Positions 50,843 to 58,466 of a DNA stretch of 59,223 nucleotides are shown here, one piece after another. Under the pieces are notes generated by a model. The model searched no databases. It was not told the DNA's origin and saw only the letters and a list, made by a program, of their open reading frames with translations. The DNA comes from Rikenellaceae bacterium (GTDB lineage Bacteria > Bacteroidota > Bacteroidia > Bacteroidales > Rikenellaceae): assembly GCA_015059805.1 (NCBI GenBank), contig SUZO01000011.1:1-59223 (forward strand). The letters run 5' to 3'. The stretch's first letter is position 1. Every line of letters starts with the position of its first letter. Both the position numbers and the translations under genes were made by a program.

Positions 50843-50888
50843 GTAATTCGCTAACTTCCTTAACTTCATTAAATTCTCTGTTCTGCGT

Positions 50889-50960
50889 TAGCAAGCTAAC
50901 GCCGCAACTGATATTGCCGAGGCGGAGCTGTGAAGGGTTGCCGAAGGCAAGCCAATAGCT
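50889..50960. repeat. Intergenic repeat family R3, inverted copy
   Basis: TTAGCAAGCTAACGCCGC, GCCGAGGCGGAG and GGCAAGCCAATAG are the reverse complement of parts of the R3 unit at 3223-3358. The remaining bases 50643-50981 contain only GGCTAATAGCC palindromes and the R4 unit. Confidence 0.65.
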
Positions 50961-50981
50961 AATGGCTAACAGCCAACAGCC

Positions 50982-51021
50982 AAAAAAATCTTGCACGCGC
51001 AAGATTTTTTTATTACCTTTG
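50982..51021 (+). promoter_or_regulatory. Hairpin-embedded promoter, cassette copy 2
   Basis: A perfect 13-bp stem (50982-50994 with 50999-51011, loop ACGC); -33 TTG at 50991-50993 in the left arm; -7 TACCTTTG at 51014-51021. The ATG of the TIR-Sel1 gene is at 51041. Confidence 0.78.
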
Positions 51022-51040
51022 TACAAATGTTACCCAGACT

Positions 51041-52564
51041 ATGAAATACGACCTCTTTATAAGCTACTCACGAGCAGATTATTGGGATAAGAAAAAGAAC
51101 GTTATTCCTGGAAATATTGTGTCGCAGATAGTTGATACGTTAGAGGCTTATCAACGGCACTATAATTTTGAGTACTTCTTTGATCAGGAGGCAATAGAGT
51201 CCCGTGCTGCATATCTGAAACGTATAGCTTCAGCAATAGATGAAAGTAAAGTGATGCTCTTTGTCGCAAGTAAAAGTTCTTACTCTTCAGAGTTTTGTTC
51301 TAAAGAGTTGAACTTTGCAGATAAAAGAGGGATTCCGATCTTCCAGTATTGCATAGATGACGCAAAAACACCTCTGGATATTGAACTACTTTTGGGTACA
51401 CATCAGTTCCGCAGTTCAAAGCACTACCCGGTAGAGAAAATTGTGCAAGATGCACTTAGCGAGGCGTTAGGACGTAAAATTAAACCTCTATCTGAGCTTT
51501 CGCGCATCTCATCGCACCCAACTACTACGCCAATATCTGTGCCTAAAACGCAACGCATACCGTCTTTGCCTACGTCAATTTTTAAGCGAATTGCTGGCTT
51601 TGTAAAGAATACATTTGTGACCATAGCAGTGGTGGCATTCTCGCTGTTTTTGTTCTTCTGGACTATCGGAACAATAGTAAGCGATGATAATGACAAAGCG
51701 ACCGCAACACAGTCAGAGCAAACTTTCCCTCCACTGATAGACAAGAACATAACTCCAATAGAGATTGACAGCTCGCTGACAGCATCGCAGTTAAGGGCGA
51801 AAGGTTGGGAGTTTCAAAATAAAAAAGATTATAACTCCGCTGTGCAGTATTACCACAGGGCAGCTCTAATGGGGTATGATGTTGCGCAAACATATTTAGG
51901 TTGGTGCTATTATAATGGTCATGGTGTAACCCAAGATTATTATGAAGCTGTAAAGTGGTATCGCAAGGCAGCAGAGCAGGGAGATGCTGGTGCGCAATGT
52001 AATTTAGGATACTGCTACGAATCGGGTCATGGCGTAACAAAAGATTATGCAGAGGCTATAAAGTGGTATCGCAAAGCAGCGGAGCAGGGGCTTGCAGACG
52101 CTCAATATAATTTGGGAAACTGCTACATCAATGGTTATGGAGTATCTCAAGATTATATAGAGGCAGTCAAATGGTATCGCAAGGCAGCAGAGCAGGGAGA
52201 TGCTGGTGCGCAATGTAATTTAGGATACAGCTACGAATCGGGTCAAGGCGTAACAAAAGATATTGCAGAGGCTGTAAAGTGGTATCGCAAGGCGGCTGAG
52301 CAGGGAAATGCTGATGCGCAATGTAATTTAGGATACTGCTACGAAAGCGGTCGTGGCGTGACAAAGAGTATAACAGAGGCTGTAAAGTGGTATCGCAAAG
52401 CTGCCGAGCAGGGGCATGCAAGAGCGCAAAATAATTTAGGATACTGCTACGAGAATGGAAGAGGCGTAACAAAGAGCATTCCCGAGGCGGTAATGTGGTA
52501 TCGCAAGGCAGCTGAGCAGGGACATGAAAAAGCGAAAGAAAATCTTCGTAAACTTGGGTATTAA
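51041..52564 (+). CDS. TIR domain protein with transmembrane helix and Sel1 repeats
   Basis: 507 residues. Residues 1-145 are a TIR domain: YDLFISYSRADYW at the start, FEYFFDQEAI, SKVMLFVASKSSYSSEFC, and E89 in CSKELNFA at the place of the catalytic Glu of TIR NADases. A linker (~146-186) leads to one TM helix (~189-211, VTIAVVAFSLFLFFWTIG), and residues ~250-505 are seven Sel1-like repeats of 36 residues (AVKWYRKAAEQG.A.AQ.NLGYCYE.G.GVTKD). The TIR domain would be cytosolic and the repeats outside. Such TIR-TM-repeat proteins may sense a partner through the repeats and hydrolyse NAD or signal; a defence or host-interaction role is inference. The promoter cassette is shared with the PEGA proteins. 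Confidence 0.83.
   Translation: MKYDLFISYSRADYWDKKKNVIPGNIVSQIVDTLEAYQRHYNFEYFFDQEAIESRAAYLKRIASAIDESKVMLFVASKSSYSSEFCSKELNFADKRGIPIFQYCIDDAKTPLDIELLLGTHQFRSSKHYPVEKIVQDALSEALGRKIKPLSELSRISSHPTTTPISVPKTQRIPSLPTSIFKRIAGFVKNTFVTIAVVAFSLFLFFWTIGTIVSDDNDKATATQSEQTFPPLIDKNITPIEIDSSLTASQLRAKGWEFQNKKDYNSAVQYYHRAALMGYDVAQTYLGWCYYNGHGVTQDYYEAVKWYRKAAEQGDAGAQCNLGYCYESGHGVTKDYAEAIKWYRKAAEQGLADAQYNLGNCYINGYGVSQDYIEAVKWYRKAAEQGDAGAQCNLGYSYESGQGVTKDIAEAVKWYRKAAEQGNADAQCNLGYCYESGRGVTKSITEAVKWYRKAAEQGHARAQNNLGYCYENGRGVTKSIPEAVMWYRKAAEQGHEKAKENLRKLGY
51839..52560 (+). repeat. Near-identical 108-bp tandem Sel1 units
   Basis: Six full units and a shortened seventh, each starting GCTGTAAAGTGGTATCGC-like and containing GCAGAGCAGGG. 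Units 2 and 4 are almost the same at DNA level, so unit number can change by slippage or recombination. Confidence 0.85.
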
Positions 52565-52646
52565 CCGTTGGAAATTTGTGATTTAGTGGGGGCAATCATC
52601 AGAGTTATACGTCTTTAATATTATGTATAACTTAATTAACTTGAAT

Positions 52647-53465
52647 ATGAAAAGAGTATTTGCGTTTATCGTTGTTGCAGTTCTCGCTGTAGGTTCAGCC
52701 TCTGCGTGGGGCAGAATTGGGCATGCGACAGTGGCGAAGATTGCCGAGAACCATCTGACAAAAAGGGCAAAGAGGCAGATTACGGAGTATCTGCACGGTG
52801 AGTCGATTGTAAAGTGGTCTTGTTATGCCGACGACAGCAAGCCTGAACTGCTTGTAGATCTGGGTTTTGAGCCTTCAAATGCAAAGAGATATATTACCTA
52901 TCCTCACACTTTTGTTACCAACGATGATGGCACGCCTTATCGTGATATTCGCAAGGGGAATGAGTATGTGAAAAATTGCATCTATTACGTTGAGAAGATA
53001 GCAGATGAACTTAAGAATAATGCGGACGAAATGTCTGACTCTGTGCGTGTTGCATCAATAGCTCTGTTAGTTCACTTTGTGGGCGATATGCACTGTCCGG
53101 GGCATATTCGCTGTCCAGAAGACCCTACAGCAGGAGATTTTTATATCTACTTAGACAAGGATAGAGTGCGTTATCACAGCCTGTGGGACTCAAGAATTAT
53201 AGCTGCCCACAATCCGTGGGGATTTTCTGATACCGCTAAGTTGTATGATACATACACCAAAAAGCAGATTGCTCAGATTGTAGCTGGTACACCGTACGAC
53301 TGGGGTTATGATGCTGTTGTCTCAACACGCAAGGTACATCAAGTCAAGGAGGGTGACAAGTTTAACAAGAGACTATACTTTAATGAGTATGCCCCTATAG
53401 CTCAGTCCCAGATTTGTAAGGCTGGCTATCGTCTTGCAGCATTGCTAAATGATATTTTTGATTAG
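52647..53465 (+). CDS. S1/P1-type nuclease, copy 1
   Basis: 272 residues with signal peptide MKRVFAFIVVAVLAVGSASA; cleavage would leave Trp at the N-terminus (WGRIGHATVAKIAE), which coordinates zinc in P1 nuclease. Other ligands are in SCYADDSKPELL, YPHTFVTN, VHFVGDMHCPGH and SLWDSRII. The family cuts single-stranded DNA or RNA in the periplasm or outside the cell. ATG 52647 gives the signal peptide; an upstream ATG at 52623 adds eight residues that do not fit. The neighbour at 53475 is a tandem duplicate. Confidence 0.9.
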   Translation: MKRVFAFIVVAVLAVGSASAWGRIGHATVAKIAENHLTKRAKRQITEYLHGESIVKWSCYADDSKPELLVDLGFEPSNAKRYITYPHTFVTNDDGTPYRDIRKGNEYVKNCIYYVEKIADELKNNADEMSDSVRVASIALLVHFVGDMHCPGHIRCPEDPTAGDFYIYLDKDRVRYHSLWDSRIIAAHNPWGFSDTAKLYDTYTKKQIAQIVAGTPYDWGYDAVVSTRKVHQVKEGDKFNKRLYFNEYAPIAQSQICKAGYRLAALLNDIFD

Positions 53466-53474
53466 TATATTACT

Positions 53475-54293
53475 ATGAAGCGAATTTTAACACTTTTATG
53501 CGCAGCAGCGTTGGTTGTAGGTTCTGCCTCTGCGTGGGGTAGGCTTGGGCATGCGACAGTGGCAAAGATTGCCGAGAATCATCTGACAAAAAAGGCAAAG
53601 AGGCAGATTACGGAGTATCTGCACGGTGAGTCAATCGTCAAGTGGGCATCCTATGCAGACGATAGTAAGCCAGAGCTGCTTGTAGACCTCGGTTTTGAGC
53701 CGTCAAACGCAAAGAGATTTATCACTTATCCCCACACCTTTGAGGCTAATGCCGACTGCACTCCTTATCGCGACATTCGCAAGGGGGATAAGTATATCAA
53801 AAACTGCATCTACTACATCAACCAGATGGCAGACAACCTAAAGGCAAATGCTAAGGATATGCCTGACTCTGTGAGAGTTGCGCACATAGCCTTGATAGTA
53901 CATTTTGTGGGCGATATGCACTGCCCAGAGCATATCCGCTACCCAGAGGACCAGACTATTGGATACTACAACGTCTACTTCGGCAAGGACAAAATCCGCT
54001 ACCACAGCCTCTGGGATACCCCAATAATCGCAGCGCGCAACCCATGGGGATTTTCAGACACTGCCGCCCTGCTTGATACATATACCAAAGCTCAAATAGC
54101 AGAGGTGACCGCAGGCACACCTTACGACTGGGGATACGACTCAGCAAAGGCTTCACGCAAAGTGCACGAAGTAAAAGAGGGGGCAAAACTCGACAAACGC
54201 CTCTACCTGAATGAGTACGGCCCACTTGCAGAGTCACAAATCCGTAACGCCGGATACCGCCTCGCCACCCTGCTTAACGAGATTTTTAAGTAG
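53475..54293 (+). CDS. S1/P1-type nuclease, copy 2
   Basis: 272 residues, signal peptide MKRILTLLCAAALVVGSASA, mature N-terminus WGRLGHATVAKIAE. All zinc ligands of copy 1 are kept (ASYADDSKPELL, YPHTFEAN, VHFVGDMHCPEH, SLWDTPII). The first ~200 bp of the mature region are almost identical to copy 1, while the 3' third differs more and uses GC-richer codons, as expected after partial gene conversion. Nine bases separate it from copy 1. Each has its own signal peptide, so both are exported. Confidence 0.9.
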   Translation: MKRILTLLCAAALVVGSASAWGRLGHATVAKIAENHLTKKAKRQITEYLHGESIVKWASYADDSKPELLVDLGFEPSNAKRFITYPHTFEANADCTPYRDIRKGDKYIKNCIYYINQMADNLKANAKDMPDSVRVAHIALIVHFVGDMHCPEHIRYPEDQTIGYYNVYFGKDKIRYHSLWDTPIIAARNPWGFSDTAALLDTYTKAQIAEVTAGTPYDWGYDSAKASRKVHEVKEGAKLDKRLYLNEYGPLAESQIRNAGYRLATLLNEIFK

Positions 54294-54316
54294 GCTACGC
54301 AGTAGTATAGTTGTAG

Positions 54317-54383
54317 GGAGATTAGTGAGATTAGCGAGTTTAAGGAAAAATGTTTCCTAAATTCTCTAACCTCCTTAATCTCC
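54317..54383. repeat. Long imperfect purine/pyrimidine hairpin
   Basis: GGAGATTAGTGAGATTAGCG to TTTAAGGAAA pairs with the following TTTCCTAAATTCTC to CTTAATCTCC, about 31 bases per arm with a few mismatches. The right arm leads into the CTCTGTTCTGCG phrase shared with 3500-3540, 3880-3900 and 50850-50890. The rest of 54294-54592 is an inverted R3 fragment (about 54400-54470) and GGCTAATAGCC palindromes. Confidence 0.65.
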
Positions 54384-54592
54384 TTAAATTCTCTGTTCTG
54401 CGTCAGCCAGCCAACGCTGCGATTAAGCCGAGTGCAACAGCAGTCTCACACCGAAGGTGAGCCAATAGCTAATGGCTAATAGCCAATAGCTAAAATATCC
54501 CCTTCACAGTCCGATTTTTGCCGTTCATGACTCAAATGTTGGCTGTGAAAAAACTAACAGCAAAAAAGTTAGGAACATACAAAAAGAGTTGT

Positions 54593-54600
54593 TATTTTTG
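54593..54600 (+). promoter_or_regulatory. -7 box of the PFOR gene
   Basis: TATTTTTG, 96 nt before the ATG at 54697; the leader is long compared with other genes here. Confidence 0.6.
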
Positions 54601-54696
54601 CACCGCTGAAATGCGCGTCTTTTTATACTTAGGTATAAAGGGAATGTAGTTAGGTACAGAATTTGAGTAAATCAATAAACATAAAAGATAAATATT

Positions 54697-57600
54697 ATGG
54701 CAGAAAAGAAGTTTATCACATGCGATGGTAACTACGCCGCAGCGCATATTGCGTATATGTTCTCGGAGGTGGCTGCTATCTATCCAATTACCCCTTCGTC
54801 TACTATGGCTGAGCTTGTGGACGAGTGGGCTGCGCAGGGTCGCAAAAATATCTTCGGTCAGACCGTAAAGGTTGTTGAGATGCAGTCTGAGGCTGGTGCA
54901 GCGGGTGCTGTACACGGCTCACTTCAGTCTGGCGCTCTGACATCAACTTTTACCGCTTCACAGGGTCTGTTGCTGATGATTCCTAATATGTACAAGATTG
55001 CTGGTGAGTTGCTCCCAGGTGTATTCCACGTATCAGCGCGTGCCCTTGCAGCACAGTCACTCTCTATTTTTGGTGACCATCAGGATGTTATGGCAGCTCG
55101 TCAGACAGGTTTCGCGATGCTTGCAACATCTTCTGTTCAGGAGGTTATGGACCTTGCAGGTGTGGCACATATCGTAGCTCTGAAGGCTCGCGTACCTTTT
55201 GTACACTTCTTTGACGGCTTCCGTACCTCACACGAGATTCAGAAGATTGAGCTTATGGATGCTGCTTCGCTGACAGCGATGTTTGACCGTGAGGCTCTTG
55301 CAGCATTCCGCAACCGCGCTCTGAATCCAGAGCATCCAGTATCTCGCGGTACTGCGCAGAATCCAGATATCTACTTCCAGACTCGTGAGGCTGCAAATAA
55401 GTTCTACGATGCAGTGCCAGAGATGGTTGCAGATGCTATGGCTCAGATTTCAGAGATTACTGGTCGCGAGTACAAGCCATTTGTATACTATGGAGCGCAG
55501 GATGCTGAGCGCGTAGTAATTGCTATGGGCTCAGTTACAGAGACTCTTAAGGAGACTGTAGATTATCTAATTGCTCGCGGCGAGAAGGTGGGTGTTGTAA
55601 CTGTTCACCTCTACCGTCCATTCTCTGCAAAGTATCTGTTTGATGTGCTTCCAAAGTCTGCTAAGAAGATTTGCGTTCTTGACCGAACTAAGGAGCCAGG
55701 AGCAAATGGCGAGCCACTCTACCTTGACATCGTAGATGCATTCTACTCTGAGGGTGTTCAGGCAGAGATTATCGGTGGTCGTTATGGTCTTTCATCTAAG
55801 GATACAACCCCTGCACAGATGCTTGCTGTCTATGAGAATATGGCGTTGGCTACTCCGAAGAACCACTTTACTGTCGGTATTGTAGACGATGTTACAAACC
55901 TCTCACTGCCAGTTGGTGAGGAGATTTCAATGGCTAAGGAGGGTACTTTTGAGGCTCTATTCTTCGGTCTTGGTGCTGACGGTACTGTTGGTGCAAACAA
56001 GAACTCAATTAAGATTATCGGTGGCTCTACTGATAAGTACTGCCAGGCATATTTTAGCTACGACTCAAAGAAGTCAGGCGGTTATACATCTTCACACCTC
56101 CGCTTTGGCGATAAGCCAATCACTTCGCCATACCTTGTCACTACTCCAGACTTTATCGCTTGCCACGTTCCATCATATGTTGACAAGTACGATGTTCTGA
56201 AGGGTCTTAAGGTTGGTGGTTCATTCCTGCTTAACTCAGTAGGCGATGTAGAGACCACTTGCGCTACTCTGCCAGATCATATGAAGGTATATCTTGCTAA
56301 GAACAAGATTAACTTCTACATTATCAACGCTACAAAGATTGCTGCCGAGCTTGGTCTTGGTAGCCGCACAAATACCATTATGCAGTCTGCATTCTTCAAG
56401 ATTGCAAATGTTATCCCATTTGAGCAGGCTGTAGAGGAGATGAAGAAGGCTATCTACAAGTCTTATGGCAAGAAGGGCGAGGATATCGTAAATATGAACT
56501 ATGCCGCTGTAGATGCTGGTGCTACTGCCGTTGTTAAGGTTGAGGTTCCTGCTGAGTGGGCAGATATCGTTGTTGCCGAGGCTCACGAGACAGTAGATGA
56601 GTCTCGTCCAGAGTTTGTTCGCAATGTTGTCGATCCAATCAACGCTCTTAAGGGCGACCTGCTTCCAGTATCGGCATTTAATGGCCGTGAGGATGGTACT
56701 TGGGACAACGGCACTGCAGCGTGGGAGAAGCGCGGTATCGCTGTAAATGTTCCAAAGTGGGATGTTGACAAGTGTATCCAGTGTAACCAGTGTTCATATG
56801 TATGTCCTCACGCAGCTATCCGTCCATTCCTCGCAACTGAGGAGCAGGTAGCAGCCGCTCCAGAGGGAACAGCATTCAAGCAGGGTCTTGGAAATACAAA
56901 GGCTTACAAGTTCCGTATTCAGGTATCTCCACTTGACTGTACAGGTTGCGGTAACTGCGTGGATGTATGTCCTGCAAAGGAGAAGGCTCTTGTGTTGCAG
57001 CCACTTGGTAGCCAGATGGGCGAGGTTGAGCGTTGGAACTATATGCACAATCAGGTTGGCTATAAGGACCTTGACCGCGCAAAGATGGTTAAGAATAGCC
57101 AGTTTGCACAGCCTCTGTTTGAGTTCTCTGGTGCTTGCGCAGGTTGCGGCGAGACTCCATATATCAAGACTATCACACAGCTGTTTGGTGAGCGTATGAT
57201 GGTTGCAAATGCTACAGGTTGTACATCTATCTACTCAGCTTCTGCACCTTCAACACCTTACTGCACAAACGAGAAGGGTCATGGACCTGCTTGGGCAAAC
57301 TCACTGTTTGAGGATAACGCCGAGTTCGGTCTTGGTATGCATATCGGTATTGAGAAGCTCCGCGATACTCTTGCAGATACTATGGCAACTGCTATTGCAG
57401 AGTGCAACTGCTGCTCTGATGAGCTTAAGGGCGTAATGCAGGAGTGGATTGACAATCGCCACCTTGCTGCTGCCTCTGCGGAGATCTCTGCACGCCTTAT
57501 CCCTCTTTGCGAGGCTTGCGACTGCGACACTTGCCGCAAGATTCTTGAGAACAAGCAGTTCCTCGTTAAGAAGTCACAGTGGATTATCGGTGGCGACGGC

Positions 57601-58227
57601 TGGGGATATGATATCGGCTTCGGCGGTGTTGACCATGTGCTTGCATCTGGCGAGGATGTAAATATCCTTGTTGTAGATACAGAGGTTTACTCAAATACTG
57701 GTGGTCAGTCTTCAAAGTCTACCCCTATCGGCGCTGTTGCTAAGTTCGCTTCAAATGGTAAGCGTATCCGTAAGAAGGATTTGGGTGCGATTGCTATGAC
57801 ATACGGCTATGTATATGTTGCACAGGTATCTATCGGTGCTTCACAGACACAGCTCTTCAATGTTCTTAAGGAGGCAGAGGCATATCCAGGTCCATCACTC
57901 ATTATCGCTTATGCACCTTGTATCAATCACGGTATTAAGGGCGGTATGACCCGCACACAGACCGTTGGTAAGCAGGCTGTAGAGTGCGGTTACTGGCACT
58001 TGTGGCACTATAACCCACTGCTTGAAGAGGAGGGCAAGAATCCATTTGTTCTCGACTCTAAGGAGCCAGACTGGAGCAAGTTCCGCGACTTCCTACTCAA
58101 GGAGGTGCGCTACACATCCCTCCAGAAGACCTTCCCTGCAGAGGCTGACGAGCTCTTCGCAGCAGCCGAAGAGAATGCTAAGTGGAGGTATAACTCTTAC
58201 GTGCGTCGCGCGAAATTAGAATTTTAA
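54697..58227 (+). CDS. nifJ: Pyruvate:ferredoxin (flavodoxin) oxidoreductase
   Basis: 1176 residues, a single-chain homodimer-type PFOR that turns pyruvate and CoA into acetyl-CoA, CO2 and reduced ferredoxin in anaerobic metabolism. Domain I begins with FITCDGNYAAAHIAYMFSEV and YPITPSSTMAEL; two 4Fe-4S clusters are bound by CIQCNQCSYVCPHA (~690) and CTGCGNCVDVCPA (~747); the TPP domain has CAGCGETPY, GGDGWGYDIGFGG and DTEVYSNTGGQSSKSTP. Complete. Very strong codon bias. The stop codon is inside the outer stem of nested-hairpin copy D. Confidence 0.97.
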   Translation: MAEKKFITCDGNYAAAHIAYMFSEVAAIYPITPSSTMAELVDEWAAQGRKNIFGQTVKVVEMQSEAGAAGAVHGSLQSGALTSTFTASQGLLLMIPNMYKIAGELLPGVFHVSARALAAQSLSIFGDHQDVMAARQTGFAMLATSSVQEVMDLAGVAHIVALKARVPFVHFFDGFRTSHEIQKIELMDAASLTAMFDREALAAFRNRALNPEHPVSRGTAQNPDIYFQTREAANKFYDAVPEMVADAMAQISEITGREYKPFVYYGAQDAERVVIAMGSVTETLKETVDYLIARGEKVGVVTVHLYRPFSAKYLFDVLPKSAKKICVLDRTKEPGANGEPLYLDIVDAFYSEGVQAEIIGGRYGLSSKDTTPAQMLAVYENMALATPKNHFTVGIVDDVTNLSLPVGEEISMAKEGTFEALFFGLGADGTVGANKNSIKIIGGSTDKYCQAYFSYDSKKSGGYTSSHLRFGDKPITSPYLVTTPDFIACHVPSYVDKYDVLKGLKVGGSFLLNSVGDVETTCATLPDHMKVYLAKNKINFYIINATKIAAELGLGSRTNTIMQSAFFKIANVIPFEQAVEEMKKAIYKSYGKKGEDIVNMNYAAVDAGATAVVKVEVPAEWADIVVAEAHETVDESRPEFVRNVVDPINALKGDLLPVSAFNGREDGTWDNGTAAWEKRGIAVNVPKWDVDKCIQCNQCSYVCPHAAIRPFLATEEQVAAAPEGTAFKQGLGNTKAYKFRIQVSPLDCTGCGNCVDVCPAKEKALVLQPLGSQMGEVERWNYMHNQVGYKDLDRAKMVKNSQFAQPLFEFSGACAGCGETPYIKTITQLFGERMMVANATGCTSIYSASAPSTPYCTNEKGHGPAWANSLFEDNAEFGLGMHIGIEKLRDTLADTMATAIAECNCCSDELKGVMQEWIDNRHLAAASAEISARLIPLCEACDCDTCRKILENKQFLVKKSQWIIGGDGWGYDIGFGGVDHVLASGEDVNILVVDTEVYSNTGGQSSKSTPIGAVAKFASNGKRIRKKDLGAIAMTYGYVYVAQVSIGASQTQLFNVLKEAEAYPGPSLIIAYAPCINHGIKGGMTRTQTVGKQAVECGYWHLWHYNPLLEEEGKNPFVLDSKEPDWSKFRDFLLKEVRYTSLQKTFPAEADELFAAAEENAKWRYNSYVRRAKLEF

Positions 58228-58344
58228 TTTTAAGCGGTGATTTCTTCCGCTAACAAAAAAATTAGGCTGTGGCTGTACGTTTTAGTACTATCCACAGCCA
58301 ATTTTTTGCCGAGCGTGGAAATCCCTCGCTTAAAATTAAAATTC
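58219..58344. repeat. Nested-hairpin element, copy D
   Basis: Outer arms 58219-58236 and 58327-58344 are perfectly complementary over 18 bp and wholly different from those of copies A-C (AT-rich, no TTTTGTCGT). Inner stem: AAAAAATT and GGCTGTGG (58256-58272, one bulged A) with CCACAGCC and AATTTTTT (58292-58307). CCGCTAAC, CTGTAC-N6-GTACTATCC and GCCGAGCGT are unchanged. The last codons and TAA of the PFOR gene form part of the left arm. Confidence 0.88.
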
Positions 58345-58422
58345 GGTGCATTATGGGTGGTTTGGTGCGCTCTGACAACAAAATGGCTTTTAGCTAATAG
58401 CCAACAGCTAAAAGCTAATGGT

Positions 58423-58460
58423 AAAAATCTTGCACCCGCAAGATTTTTTTATTACCTTTG
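58423..58460 (+). promoter_or_regulatory. Hairpin-embedded promoter, cassette copy 3
   Basis: Stem AAAAATCTTGC / GCAAGATTTTT with loop ACCC (58423-58448), -33 TTG 58430-58432, -7 TACCTTTG 58453-58460. The start codon lies 7 nt after the box. Same layout as cassette copies 1 and 2. Confidence 0.78.
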
Positions 58461-58466
58461 TGCATT

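Noticed and set aside
51839..52560. CRISPR-like array
   Set aside because: The 108-bp periodicity comes from coding Sel1 repeats in one open frame, with no unique spacers.
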